A stretch of 64,000 bases of DNA from Lasiosphaeria ovina (GCA_033439765.1 JAULSN010000001.1:5146001-5210000); one strand, 5' to 3'. Positions 11,031 through 24,501 are shown, numbered from the stretch's first letter. Made by a program: numbers and translations. The notes: generated by a model not told the origin, from the sequence alone.

Positions 11031-13721
11031 ATGGCTTCAGACGCGCAACCAGCGCTCCGGAGCGTGCCCGATGAGACGCTTGAGGCTGCGGCCGAGCTGG
11101 TCAAGCGCATCGCCATACCACTTACCACCAACAGCCCCCCTGGCCTCGTTCAAGCTCTGACTTTGGATCCGTGGTCGCAATCCGGCAAGTATGCGCTAGG
11201 GTGGACGTACTTCGCCCTGGCCGTCGTGGGCTTGGCCGTGTTCATACGGGTATGGCACTTTTGGCAGGATAAAATTCGACAAGCCATCTACAAGCAGGAG
11301 ATGGAACAGCACTTCAAGGAGATGTACAGCTTGGACCCGGACTGGGACAGGACAGGGGCTTTGGCGACAGGCATGACGCAGGCGGAATCCAGGCGCCATT
11401 TCTTTCCCGACGAAGTCGTCGAAGAGAAGAAGTTCAAGCCGAAGGCCCATTTCTCGTCGGTCGGCTTCGTCAACGACACGCTGGCCCTTTTTCGATGGGT
11501 GTTCTACCGACCTATCCCGGATATCGTGTGGAGGAAACACCGCTTCACGTTCTCATCCGTCGCCGTTTTGTTCTCCGTCTTCGTCGCGCTCTCGTTCATA
11601 ACAATCTTCAGCTTCCTCCAGCAACCGCTCTACTGGCAGAGCATCCGGTTCGGATCGCCGCCGCTAGCAATTCGCTCAGGGATGATCGCAGTTTCCATGA
11701 CCCCGTGGATCGTTGCGACGAGCACAAAGGCCAACATCCTCTCGTTCATCACTGGTATCGGTCCAGAGCGGCTCAATGTCTTCCACCGCTGGCTGAGCTA
11801 CCTGTGTTTGTTCATGTCGCTCGTCCACACCGTTCCTTTTTACATCCAACCAGTCTGGGAGGATGGTGGCATGGACGTTTTCTCGGCTATTTTCCCTCCG
11901 GACAGCGGCATCTATATCTACGGCACGGGCATTGCATGCCTTGTTCCCCTTGTCTGGCTCTGCGCTGCGTCATTGCCCATCATTCGAAGAAAGGCGTACG
12001 AGCTGTTCGTTATGCTTCACGTCCCAGTCGGCTTCGTCTATGTTGGCATGCTCTTCTGGCACACCAAGAACTACCTGCTCTCTTGGAATTACCTCATTGC
12101 AACCATCGCCATCTTCGTATTTTGCAACGTCATCCGGCTCTTTAACCTCAACTGGGCCCGGCCGTGGCGTCTGGCGTTTATGATCGGAGACGAAGCCGCC
12201 ATCAACATCATGACGGAAAACACGATCAAAATCACCATTCCAACCCAGATGCGATGGAAGCCGGGCCAGTATGTGTATCTACGCATGCCTGGCATCTCGG
12301 TCTTCGAGAACCACCCTTTCACAATATCTTCTCTTTGCAGTGAGGATTTCCCTTCCGAGTACGGCGAGCAATATCGGGACTGCGTGCTCGTTTTCCGGCC
12401 GTACGGCGGATTCACGCGCAAGGTTCTCGAGACCGCCATCGAGAAAGGCCCGTTTCACACTTATCGCGCATTTCTCGACGGGCCGTATGGAGGCATGCGT
12501 CGCGAGCTTGCCGCGTTTGACACGTGCATTCTCATTGCTGGCGGCAGCGGTATCACATCCTTAATGTCGCAGTTGCTGAACCTGATCAAGCGCATGCGCG
12601 ACGGGAAGGCCATAACCAAGAAGATTGTGGTGGTGTGGGCGCTGAAGCGGCTCGAGGCCATGGACTGGTTCCGCGAGGAACTGCGTATCTGCCGCGAGGC
12701 GGCACCGCCCGAGACTGTTACTTGCAAGTTCTTCGTGACAGCAGCAGTCCGTCATCAGGGTGCTGCGGGTGCAGCACAAGGCCGCGCACCGAGGCCGCTG
12801 AGCAACATGTTCCATGACAAGCTGGACGGCTTTGTGGCTGGGATTGCGAACAAGCGCAACAGTGCTCTGATCATGTCCGAGGCACAGGGCGATCCTGATA
12901 AGGAGCGTGAGCTGCGCGCCGAAGACGAGGACCGCATCACGGCCCTGCCCCAACAGAAATATCTCCAGCCTCACTCCTTCCCGCCTCCGCCACCAGGCCC
13001 GCCACCAAACAAGGCGGCGGCGACGGATGATACTCTCCGCAGGCTTGAAGGCCGTGACAGCGAATCCAAGCAACTAGAGAGTGATGCCTCGGTGAGCGAC
13101 AGCAAGGCCGGTAAACTTGACGGCGAATTCCACTTCCCGCCGTTGGCCCGCCCCGGCGAGAAAGCGCCGCACTTTAACTTCGCGCCGCCGGCTGGTAGAC
13201 AGCGCTACAGCCAGCTCCTCGCCCCAGCCGACGCTTCTGGGCGCCCGAGTCAGGCAGGTAGCGGTGGAAGCGATGGCCAAGACCAACCCGAGAGTGGTCC
13301 GTCAACGGCGCCTATGCGGCCACCCGAGCTCGCACACCTGCGCACCGACGTGGGCGGTGTCCAGCGGCCGCGGCCAACAAGCACATTTGGCCCGCCGTCG
13401 GGATTCGAGTTTGGCTTCCCTGAGACGCCGACAGAGTTCCAACGGTCGCTGATGCGCTTCGCCTTCCCGATCCCACACGAGATCGATGGCGGCTGGAGCG
13501 TGGAGTACGGCCGGCCCGACCTGGGCTATATGCTCAAGGAATGGGCGACAGGCGGGCCCGACGGACGCGGCGTTCTAGGCAGGCGAACTGCCGTGTACGT
13601 GTGCGGACCGCCGAGCATGAGAGTTGGCGTCGCCACCACAGTCGCCCGTCTGCAGGCCGAGATCTGGGGCGACGACATGCTCGAGGAGATCTTCCTGCAC
13701 GCCGAGAACTACGCCCTGTGA
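11031..13721 (+). CDS. Ferric reductase-type transmembrane flavocytochrome (FRE/NOX superfamily)
   Basis: ATG 11031 opens an intronless 896-residue frame; the frame upstream has only a TTG. The protein moves electrons from NADPH through FAD and two haems across a membrane, usually to reduce Fe(III) or Cu(II) before uptake. One N-terminal helix (about residues 53-78) precedes a ferric-reductase membrane core. Haem ligands are visible as two H-x13-H pairs, His252/His266 and His330/His344. The FAD motif HPFTISSL begins at residue 428, the NADPH GGSGIT motif at 504 and CGPPSM at 858. A Pro/Gly/charged low-complexity insertion of roughly 240 residues (about 570-808) splits the NADPH-binding domain, which makes the protein longer than the typical 550-750 residues. 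No signal peptide is evident. Confidence 0.9.
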   Translation: MASDAQPALRSVPDETLEAAAELVKRIAIPLTTNSPPGLVQALTLDPWSQSGKYALGWTYFALAVVGLAVFIRVWHFWQDKIRQAIYKQEMEQHFKEMYSLDPDWDRTGALATGMTQAESRRHFFPDEVVEEKKFKPKAHFSSVGFVNDTLALFRWVFYRPIPDIVWRKHRFTFSSVAVLFSVFVALSFITIFSFLQQPLYWQSIRFGSPPLAIRSGMIAVSMTPWIVATSTKANILSFITGIGPERLNVFHRWLSYLCLFMSLVHTVPFYIQPVWEDGGMDVFSAIFPPDSGIYIYGTGIACLVPLVWLCAASLPIIRRKAYELFVMLHVPVGFVYVGMLFWHTKNYLLSWNYLIATIAIFVFCNVIRLFNLNWARPWRLAFMIGDEAAINIMTENTIKITIPTQMRWKPGQYVYLRMPGISVFENHPFTISSLCSEDFPSEYGEQYRDCVLVFRPYGGFTRKVLETAIEKGPFHTYRAFLDGPYGGMRRELAAFDTCILIAGGSGITSLMSQLLNLIKRMRDGKAITKKIVVVWALKRLEAMDWFREELRICREAAPPETVTCKFFVTAAVRHQGAAGAAQGRAPRPLSNMFHDKLDGFVAGIANKRNSALIMSEAQGDPDKERELRAEDEDRITALPQQKYLQPHSFPPPPPGPPPNKAAATDDTLRRLEGRDSESKQLESDASVSDSKAGKLDGEFHFPPLARPGEKAPHFNFAPPAGRQRYSQLLAPADASGRPSQAGSGGSDGQDQPESGPSTAPMRPPELAHLRTDVGGVQRPRPTSTFGPPSGFEFGFPETPTEFQRSLMRFAFPIPHEIDGGWSVEYGRPDLGYMLKEWATGGPDGRGVLGRRTAVYVCGPPSMRVGVATTVARLQAEIWGDDMLEEIFLHAENYAL

Positions 13722-14369
13722 TGCGGGCAGCAGAGTTTACGGCGAGGAGAGGCTTGTACTATTATGACGACTTCAAAGCCCGACCATATACAACTACATA
13801 CATAATAAAGCGAGGAGTGCGCGCCCTCCCTCAATGGGAGCAAAACAAGGAAAAGGGGCAGTGGGCTTCTCGATATGGGAGCTTTCGCAACAGACACGCA
13901 TGGCGTTGGACGGGGGGAGGGGATATGAGATACCATTTTTCAGCCGCTTGAATTTTCTTCTTGCAAAGAAAACCGAGCGAGCGAGCAAGGAACCTTGCCA
14001 CATTTTGTTGTTTTTGCTCTCTGCAAATGCGCGCCTGTATAACTTTTAACTCTTTCTTTCCCTACACATCTCTGGCAGGCGGGCAGACCCAGGTACTGCT
14101 CGCGTTTTGTTCCAAGTCTACTGGTCTGTGTCCTTGGGTTGGAGACCCTGATCTTCTCTTTTTACTATATATCATGACCTTACCGGCGGCCTTCAGACGG
14201 CTCGCCACCATCATACCCGAGAGGACTGGGCGGTTTATTGCCCCTTGGACTCTTACCATATAACCTAATCTATCAAATCTACATGAATGTTCATGAAGCA
14301 GCTTAGCTTGAAGTGGGAGATAACACCGAGAGCCACCCCGTGAGTCTTCCTGTCGTGCTTCGGGTTTTT

Positions 14370-14373
<4 letters not shown>

Positions 14374-14407
<34 letters not shown>
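14374..14407. repeat. (TG)n microsatellite 1
   Basis: About 17 uninterrupted TG dinucleotides. It lies about 650 bp downstream of the ferric reductase stop codon. Confidence 0.9.
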
Positions 14408-14593
14408 GGCCTCTTGTCTGATTCTGTTCTTCTTTCGGTGAGGTCTTTTTTGCTCTGCTCTGCCGCAACCATACATGGAGAGAGCATGCATATCATTTTC
14501 CATACCACACACCTCAACACACCCTCTTTTCCTAAGCGCTCGCGCCCGCACTTTTCTCCGCTGGGAAGGATCCGTCGTACATTATGCCTGCGG

Positions 14594-14638
14594 GTGTGCG
14601 TGCGTGCGTGCGTGTGTGTGTGTGTGTGTGTGTGTGTT
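14594..14638. repeat. (TG)n / (TGCG)n microsatellite 2
   Basis: A compound tract, first TGCG units then uninterrupted TG, on the same strand as the tract 190 bp upstream. Confidence 0.9.
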
Positions 14639-17598
14639 CCCGCAGACAAAAGGAGCAAGAGGAGGCGCGCCAAGCCAGGAGATACTCTGCCTTGCAATCC
14701 AAGGAAGGCTACGGAGGATTTAAGGCTTTGTCCGTCCGTCCTTCCCCCGCAACCGCAACATGCGGTGCCCGTGTGGAAGGATTCTAGCTACACCCACCTT
14801 GCCTTACACTACACACGCGCACGCACGCAGTGTAGTATGTAGGTATGCATGTGTGTATGTACCTACCTTAGTTTTTCTTAGTGCTGCTGTGCTGTGTGGT
14901 GGTTTATATTTAGGTCATTCTGCTTTATAAATATCTTAGGTAGTAGAGTTGAATTGGGAGGGGGTGGTGGTATGTGTGTGTATGTTGGTGATGTTTGTAA
15001 GGTTCGTCCATCTGTGAGTGAATTCTTGCGAACGTGTGTCCTGAACTTGGAAGCGTATTATTGGGCAAATATTATGTTTTAAGTGCAGATAAACAAATTC
15101 GTGTTTGCTCTGAAGTGATATACAAGAGAGCAAAATTGGAGTGTGTGGTAGGGTGGGAGGTCGTTGGTATATCTCACAATTCGTCACTCCACCTTACTTC
15201 TTGTAGTATGATGAGTTTTAAAGATGGTCAGGTTCCCTCGCGAAAGAGTTTGACGCTGGCGATGGGCATTTATTTTGGTGCCACTGCTGATGCTGTGTGT
15301 CGTAGAGCGTGACATACCCTGCTGTTGTAGGGAGATGGGCGAGTAGCTGAGACCAAGTTGGGCATCGTCACGCAGAGAAATGAGTAAGGTACGGTAGATA
15401 CCTTGCTCTGACAGGTATCACAGCCGTCGAATACCACCAGGTGCTAGTCTGGGCAAAAACGTGGCCGCCGTGACCTAACCTGTTTCTTGAGCCAAATGGT
15501 TGGATAAAGCCTCCAGAAGCTAACGTCTGGCAACCAAGGAGAACTCCTGACACCATTGGTCCACAGGTTACAACGCGGGGCCCGATACTTTCTACTTGGT
15601 TTGGATAGCATTCAGGAGTTGGTGGAGAGTCCGGGGAGACGCCCAACGTCCAAGACCCCCGACCTTGGCAGGTGTGACAGAGAACTCTTGACCTTCCTTC
15701 TTGTTTTAGTCCGGCCGCCACCGATTAAACAAGGCAGCCACGCTAGATTGAGCCCGCGTACAAACTTAGAATGAAATGCCGTTCACGATCTAGAAACTTA
15801 GGGGGCACCAGCTCGGGCGACGGGTGTTCCGGGTGCTCGGGGATTGCACTAACATAGACAGGTAAGAAGGTGAGGATGGTGACGGGCGAGGAAAGAACGT
15901 ACTGGTGCGTCTCGCTACTGGTAACCTAATCTGGAACCTTTCCGATCCCACTACGATAAAGTTTAAAGATCCATGACGGGACTACCGCTGCCATTAGTCA
16001 AAGCGCCAGCTCTAGGCAAAATGCAAATCCTCTCGGCCGAACATCAGACGGCGTCCTTCAGCAGCCAAGGGCCCAGGGCAAATGGCGGCCATGAACCGCG
16101 CCTGCATATTCGTAGCAGCCCTTCAAGCCACAGAAAAGTACGTTGTTTGCTCTCGCACGTAAAGTGCGCCACCAGCTTACGATCTGCGCAGGCTGCTAAG
16201 TGTTTGCCTTTCTTCTTTTCACATATACCGTCTGCTTGTTACACGGCAGAGATGGCGTCGCCGTATCCGGATGGCTGCTCGTGAAACACCTGGGCCGAGC
16301 AAAGCTGGTCCTGGTGCCGGTGCTGCCCGGGTCAGGGTTGCCCCTTCAACGCCTACCTACCTCATCTTGCCTTACCTTGGGTTGGGTTGGGCTGGCGACC
16401 GAGGTACAGTGCGACGGCAGCACGCCGACTAGCCATCCCACGGCATCCGGGTGACCAAATGCTCCCTTGAGGCGGCATAACAGTTGCTGCTACAGAGGAC
16501 AGACACGCTGTTGACGCTCCACTTGTCATTCCTTGGTGCCAGGCAAATCGCCAGGAGATAAATTTAGCCATGTGACTCCGATGTCTCTCTGCTCGCGACG
16601 CCATGGCGATGCCGCTTGTTGCGACTTTGGGTCTAAGCTAGCCCGCAGCGGCGTCAACGGCAGCGGAGACGACCGACGTGCTAATCATCCTCAAACAAGC
16701 CTCACGATCGGCACCCGCCTCGGCAGCAGCACCGTTTTACCATCCCCCTGAATGACTTACAAGGCCTGCTTGCATATCGTATGCGCACCGCCGACCGGCA
16801 TAGAAAGGTCCGACTAAAATGCAGGCGGACCGGGGGACCATGACCTTTGCCTAGGTGTGACTTGACGCACTTGCAACTACCCAGATGGAAATAGCACAGG
16901 CGAGATGGCTGCATGGACTGAAGCATACCCATGCGTGCGTCCGGGGAATGCCCCAGGAATCGAAATCGAATGGGCTAACAGCGTTAGGTTGCTTGCCGAC
17001 CTTGTTGCGCCTTCTCGGGCCCTCTAAGCCCATATATTGAGCGTTGTGCTACTTGAGACATTACACAAACTGCTTGTTCCCTTGCAGCTAGCAAGGATTC
17101 TCTCCGGCGGCGAACGGCCGTTGAGACACCAATAAGCTCTTGGCTCCACGATGCTGTGACCGCCGCTGTGATTGTCGTTGCAGGCTTGTGAGTGATAGCT
17201 AATATGCACATTCCTTCTCCTCGATCCGTCTACTCCAACTACTCTTCTAAGGCTAGCTTCCATCTCTGGTTTCTGCGCAGATCCCGACTTCAGTTCGAAT
17301 TTCTTTCCAGGCGAGCCGGCGGTGAGGTGGATATCGATGATAGGCCTCCTACGGCCTTTGGCAACAGCGTGGCCTTACCGATCCGGACGTTTCCCATACT
17401 TATTTCAACCGAAAGCCTCTTGATACATTATACGGCTCGTTCCATTTCTACCTCCAAAGACTGGCCGCTCAGTCTCAGACACGAACCGGGAGGGAGGCCA
17501 CTGAGCGTCACCGCCCGAAACACAACTTTATTTTTCCTATCCTCAAGCTGCCCCAGAAAGCAGTGTCAACATTCAGCCCCCGATATATCCATAATAAC

Positions 17599-19819
17599 AT
17601 GAGAGACATGGCCGAAGAAAAGGAATCGGAGGGAGCTCCTTCATCACCCCGAGGTGCCCCGTCTCAAGAGCTTCATTCCTCGCAGAGGAGAGACACCGCC
17701 TCTCAAAGAAGTGTCGTCATCGACACATGGGACTCGAGCATCAACATGCCCGGGGCCGCCCCTCTGAATGATGAATATGGTCGCGTTAATGGACCCGAGC
17801 ATTCGGTGTGTTACATGGTGTTTCGAAAAGGAGAAGCGTTGGAGCGGATGACTTACGTGTTCCTCTAGATGAGCGTCCGCCGACTTCTGGCTTTCGTTGC
17901 CCTTGCTTTCATGTGGACCAGCGCACAGGCGCCTTTATATCTTTATGGTATGGCAGTCTTCTACGGTGAAATAAAACTACAAGACTCTTTGCTCACCAAC
18001 CGTCCTTTAGCCGGTGTGCCCGTCTACATATACAAGGACCTGGGTGGTGTACATTACTGGGTATGGTTTGTCACAGCGAACCTCCTCGCCACAGCCGCCG
18101 TCTCCCCCTTTGTTGGCGCTCTCTCGGATCTCGTGGGTCGCCGCTATGTGGCCATCACGGGGAGCATCTTTATCATCGCCGGCCAGATCGTTTGCGGAAC
18201 GGCCTACACGATGGACATCTTCATTGGTAAGCAATCGTGGTCACCCCAGTGTGCTGGGCGAAGACTCAAGGAGGGGCCAACTGCGATGTCTAACACGCCG
18301 TTCTACAGGTGGAATGGCTCTGACGGGCATTGGCGCGGGTATCAACGAGCTCACGGCGCTCGCCGGCACAGCTGAGCTCGTGCCGCTCTCTCAGCGAGGA
18401 TACTACGTGGCGGCGATCATCCTGACCATCATCCCCTTCATGGCGTCCGTCATGTATGCCCAGCTCATTGCGTCGTACTCGACGTGGCGGTACATCGCCG
18501 TCTTGACGTCAGGCTGGACGTTCATCGGGCTTGTTGTCACCGTGCTGTTCTACTCGCCGCCCGCACCCACCATCGCGCTCGACCTGGCTGGAAAGATCGG
18601 CGCCATGAAGCAGGCCGACGTGGTTGGTGGACTTCTGTCGATTGCCGGCCTCGCAGTCTTTGAGATTGGCATTCTAGGGGGCGGATACCAAGTATGTTCT
18701 TTTTCTTTGTTAGAGTTGGTCTTGCCAATGCTGTCCAGATGCCCTGACCTCTTGTGTCCCGGGTTTCTGTATTTTCTAACTTTACGTTAGTATTCTTGGT
18801 CGAGCGCCCAGGTGCTGGTCCCTCTTGTCCTGGGGGTATGTTTAATGGTGGCCTTCGTTGCTTGGGAGACATGGGGCGCCGCAAACCCCATGGTTCCCCG
18901 ACGGCTTGGCAAAGCCCCTCGAACCCTCGTTCTCACGCTCCTCATCACCTTCATATCGGGGGCCAACTTCTTTTCCGTGTTAATGCTATGGCCAAGTGAG
19001 GCCTACAACGTGTATGGGCATGAGTATGTGCCCCTTTTCAGGGCTCCACCCTCTTCTCTCTAGAACTGCACACATGAGTGTTATGGGAGCGAAAAGTTTT
19101 CCATGCACGCTTTTCAGATAATATTGCTAACATTGGGACCTGACAGTGCCGTCGGAGTGGGAATCCGGGGATTCCCTTTTGCATTCGGCACCCTTGCCGG
19201 CTGTGTGTTGTCTCTGCTACTCCTCTCGCGGTTCCGCGGCAATATCAAGTGGCTCCTGTTCGGCACTTCGTGTATAATGACGGCTGGATGCGGCGCGCTC
19301 GCCGCTGCCAGGACCGACAACATCCACACCGTCTACGCCATCCTCTTTATTGCCGGTCTCGGCGTCGGCGGCATCGTGGTCCCGGCATCCACCATCAGCA
19401 CTATCATCTGCCCGAGCGACCTGATCGCCACCATCACCGCGCTGACCATCGCCATCAGGATCGTCGGCGGCGCCGTCGGCTACGCTGTCTACTACAACGT
19501 CTTTGTCAATAAGCTTGTCCCCGCGCTTGTCTCCGCCGTACCCGCGGCCTGCGTCCGCGCGGGCCTCAGAGACCCCGCCGTCATCGGCCAGGCCATTGAG
19601 TTGACGGCCGCGTCGTTGGTGAGCGAAATCCGAAACCTGCCCGGCGTCGACGACGCCGCCTGGGCCCAGATTGTCGCCGCGGGCCAAGAGGCCTACGCCA
19701 CGGTCTACCCCTGGGTCTACTACTGCAGCGTCGCCTTTGGCGCCGTCTCTATCGCGGCCAGCGTCTTTATCGAAGATATCACCGAATTCGTTGACGATCA
19801 CGTTGCCGTCGTTTTATGA
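17599..19819 (+). CDS. MFS transporter, TRI12/fungal efflux pump type
   Basis: Exons 17599-17805, 17869-17947, 18011-18226, 18309-18691, 18791-19023 and 19147-19819 give 596 residues; translation may start instead at ATG 17608 (better context, 593 residues). The first about 85 residues are a hydrophilic cytosolic head. Then come about 14 hydrophobic segments. The MFS signature between helices 2 and 3 is GALSDLVGRRYVAITG, and the GGMALTGIGAGINELTALAG and VYGHDAVGVGIRGFPFAFG regions are typical of the TRI12 family of siderophore and trichothecene exporters. The family acts as a proton antiporter at the plasma membrane or vacuole. No biosynthetic cluster surrounds it, so the substrate cannot be inferred. 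All five introns are short GT-AG introns that keep the frame. Confidence 0.9.
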
Positions 19820-20397
19820 TTCTCTATCACGTCTGACCAGCTTGCGAGACGTCATAATCGTGCCGAGTTGTATCTCGGTAAATATTAATCTGTGAGTTTG
19901 GCGGGTGTCTGTCTGTTCGCACACGCTTCTATGGGGTTAACGGGCCGCTAGGAAATTATTCTAATATCTTCTTTGTTGTTCCTTGTTTTGTCCTTTTTTT
20001 TGTTGTAGATCTCTCGGCCTTTGGTGCTTGGAGACCTGTGAGGGATACCCCATAACCGCGCTGCTCTCTCTCCCCCCTTCCTGGTTCGCTGCTCGCGATG
20101 AGCGTCTGGCAGGGTTAGACTACTATCTCGAAGAAGATGAAGAAGGGATGACCGCTCGCTCGTTTACTTTAGACTTTATAGATAGATAGATGAAACCTCA
20201 CCCCACTCGATTCCGTTTGGGAAGTCTAGACATGACGCTAATCGATGTGTGTTCTGCGTGTACATTGGCACATCCAAACAAGAGTTGACTTCCAAGACGT
20301 GCATTATAATGCCACAGAAACATTAGCGTGTGAAGTTGGGAGACGTGAGTCGAGACCCGAGAGACGACATATACCGGACCGCAGAGCCTACTCTGTC
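19820..20397. other. Intergenic region
   Basis: 3' flank of the MFS gene up to the 5S rRNA gene. Nothing else recognised. Confidence 0.5.
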
Positions 20398-20516
20398 ACA
20401 TACGACCATACCTAGCTGAGGACTCGGGATCCCGTCCGCTCTCCCCTCGATAAACAACTAAGGGCCAGACTATTAGTTGGGCCGGTGACGACCAGCGAAT
20501 CCCTGGTGTTGTATGT
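20398..20516 (+). rRNA. 5S ribosomal RNA gene, dispersed copy
   Basis: The segment starts ACATACGACCATACC and ends GGTGTTGTATGT; these ends pair to form helix I of 5S rRNA. Internal blocks GGGATCCCGTCCGCTCT and GGTGACGACCAGCGAATCCC are the standard fungal 5S core, including the region of the internal RNA polymerase III promoter. A T6 tract at 20516-20521 follows directly and would terminate polymerase III. Length is 119 nt. Single dispersed 5S genes away from the rDNA are typical of Sordariomycetes. The middle part (CGATAAACAACTAAGGGCCAG) departs from the usual sequence, so this may be a divergent or non-functional copy. Confidence 0.85.
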
Positions 20517-20522
20517 TTTTTG
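20516..20522 (+). terminator. Polymerase III T-run terminator
   Basis: A run of T immediately after the 5S rRNA 3' end fits RNA polymerase III termination. Confidence 0.6.
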
Positions 20523-20932
20523 GTTTCTTTTTTGCTTCGATACGGATGTCGAGTCATGCACCTGCATGCACAAGAATCGTCTTGGCGCGGGCAAAGATGA
20601 GGACTGATCGCAAACTTGGTAATAAAGATTCATACGTTGACATGTCAATAATTATATGTGAAAGGTGGTGCTTCGTTTTATTTATTTTCTCTTAACGTCC
20701 TGTATGTGGCTTTGGAATGAGAGGTGAGGGTAGGTGTATGTTGTTACAGGGGCCAATGGAAAAGGGGCAACTTCCATGATTTGGGTTAGGGTTGGAGCTT
20801 GATGACGCAGACATATGATCTACTGTGTAGAGTAATCGAGAGAACTTTCATAATCTCAAAGATGACTATAATAATAATAATAACAATAATAATGAGCATC
20901 CTCATTCAATTATTGACTATACTTAAAGTAAC
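20523..20932. other. Intergenic region with AAT microsatellite
   Basis: Contains an imperfect AAT trinucleotide tract near 20868-20893. Otherwise it is the 3' flank of the dioxygenase gene. Confidence 0.5.
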
Positions 20933-22096
20933 CTAGGACCGAACATCCCCGAAGCGGTATTGGGCCCAAGCCATACTGCCCTCATGCTTGGTCCAAGTCT
21001 GCTTGCCCCGGTCCTCACCAGCCGCGCCCGCGGCGACGTAGACAGTCATCAAGTGGTCCATCCACGGGTGAGCGGCTTTCGCGTCGGGCCGCTTGGTGAC
21101 CGCCGCCATGCGCGCCTGCCTCTCCGCGGGTGGGGACTCGACCGCCTCCTTCAGCGCATCGTCGAACGACTTGACGTACGGCATGGGGGTCGACCTGCCG
21201 ATCGTGAGGCGGTAGTCGCGGAGGTTATGGACCGACATGCCCGTGCAGATGATGACGATGTTCTCGTCGCGGAGAGACGCCACGGCCTGGCCCAGGCGGT
21301 AGTGCATGTCCGGGTCTTCGTTCTCGTACAGGCTGACCTGGACCAGGGGCACGTTCAGCGGGTTCTCCTCGGGGTTGAAGGCCACGTTGAACCCCGAGAA
21401 GACGCCGTGGTCGAGACCGCGCTTCAGCCCCGACGCCTTGATGCCGGCGTCTCCCAGCAGGCCCAGGATTCGGGACGCCAGCTGCGGGCTGCCTTTGCTA
21501 GGGTACGTGGCCTCGTAGAACTTGGCGGGGAAGTTGTAGAAGCTGGGGGCAAGTCAGTCGGGACCGATGCGAGAGGATCGCGGGGTGCAAAGGGACATGC
21601 ACGCACTCGTAGATGAGATCTGTGTTCTCGGCATTGTTCAACTGGATCTCATTGGGCGTGGCCTGCCAGTGGGCCGAGAAGACAACGGCCGCAGTGGGCT
21701 TGACCTTTTCTGTTATCTCCTTGCCAATGGCCTGGAGGACGGCATAGGCTGGGTGTTCTGTCCTATATTGGACATCTGGCTAGGAGCGTGTTAGCCGCAA
21801 CCGAACTGGGCCGGGCAGGTTCCCGGCGGTGACCGGAACCAGGACTTGAATGAGATGCTCACCCCTCCGTGGCTGAAGAAGTAAACGGGCGCTTTCGACA
21901 TCTTGGACACGGGTGATGATGATGCAGTTGACGGCGATGTGAGATAGGTTGACAGGGTGCGGTTGCCGATAAATCGCGAGGGGAGGTCTTTGATGTGGGC
22001 GAGGAAGGGGAGGCAGCGCATCAGAGGGGCCAAGAGAATGGCTACAACGAGCACGGCAATTGGCAAAATCACCAACGAATAGAGTCGCCTCGACAT
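20933..22096 (-). CDS. LigB-type class III extradiol dioxygenase with N-terminal membrane anchor
   Basis: Minus-strand exons 22096-21863, 21779-21607 and 21542-20933 encode 338 residues. The family opens catechol-type rings (for example DOPA) using a divalent metal held by histidines. Visible metal- or substrate-site histidines lie in FFSHGG (about residue 76), VVFSAHW, GLDHGVFSGF and AHPWMDHL; CTGMSVHNLRDYR is the conserved C-terminal block. Unlike soluble plant and bacterial 4,5-DOPA dioxygenases of about 260-280 residues, this protein has an about 70-residue extension with a hydrophobic segment (residues about 5-28, LYSLVILPIAVLVVAILLAP), either a signal anchor or a signal peptide. The second intron donor is GTGCGT. 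It is divergent from the thioesterase gene. Substrate unknown. Confidence 0.88.
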
Positions 22097-23562
<1,466 letters not shown>

Positions 23563-24501
23563 TCTGTGCCTAGAGCGCGTCTCCTTTTCTTTATTTCTTC
23601 CATTTTCACTCGTCCAATTCCCACTCGATCGTTCACCTCACAGATGAAGTGGTCTCTATCTATGAATGGACACTACACATCGCGAAAGCAGGAGGCCTGG
23701 TCCCATCCCTGCTTCAGCGACCAATTTTACAATACCTTACGTATGCAAAGCTATTCAAGGTAATGAATGAGGAACATATTTTGGAAGATTAGTAAGAAGA
23801 GGCCGAGAGAACTGGGGCCGTCCTGAAAGCGCCATACTTTCATTAAAAGTAACAAGTCGGTCCCTGGCAAGAAGATGAACACACTTGAAGGGAGGTTGTG
23901 CGGGTTATTGATGTCCCAGTGTTTTGTTTGAATTGGCTTGCTGTTGTCGTAATGTCCATTACCCCACGGAACTTGCCGGGTTGGAATTGCGCTAGGGAAC
24001 GCAAGTCATCTCAAAAAATGGCCTGTGATAATGGCCCGTGCCAGGGGACGCGCGCTATCTTATCAGTACCCATGACATGAATGACCCCGAAGGGCGACCT
24101 GACCCGCCGCCGCAGTTGGCGTTGGCTTGCATCACAGGCTCGAAACTGTCACTCATCGACAGCCAGGCAGCCTCAGCAACCCACTCACCCTCTCAAGCGA
24201 CGGGCAATACACAGGCTGCCCTGATCCAATGCGTGCGCCCCGCCAAGCCATGACACCTCTCGCCATCCCATATCGCTAAGACACCCGACCATCCCAAGTC
24301 AAGTAACGACCGAAAAACGGGACAAGGCGAGACCGAGTCCGCGAGCGAGTCCACCAAAAATAAAAAGCCCCGGCTCGTTATCTCCGCGAACAACAACTGT
24401 TGCTGCGGAACTCGGCATCGCTACCGAGTTACTAAGACTCGACATCCCCGTATTTGTCCCTGCCCCGCCTCGCCGTCGAACCGACGGCCACAGCCCTCGC
24501 T
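23563..24501. other. Intergenic region
   Basis: Tandem spacer between two plus-strand genes holding the thioesterase 3' flank and the Ivy1 promoter. No other feature recognised. Confidence 0.5.

Larger units (their letters stand above)
13722..17598. other. Long intergenic region with microsatellites
   Basis: Nearly 3.9 kb between two plus-strand genes. It holds two TG microsatellites (listed separately), copies of a CCTACCT motif near 14861 and 16352, and many short frames with no family-like content. The last few hundred bases presumably hold the promoter of the MFS gene. Confidence 0.45.

Noticed and set aside
15368..15721. 117-codon minus-strand frame downstream of the ferric reductase gene
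   Set aside because: No domain, no conserved motif and isolated in gene-free DNA.
19217..19801. 194-codon minus-strand frame opposite the MFS gene
   Set aside because: Shadow frame of the last MFS exon, Asp/Gly-rich low complexity.
17599..22096. Secondary-metabolite cluster around the TRI12-type transporter
   Set aside because: No polyketide synthase, peptide synthetase, terpene cyclase or cluster regulator is nearby; neighbours are a 5S gene and a lone dioxygenase.
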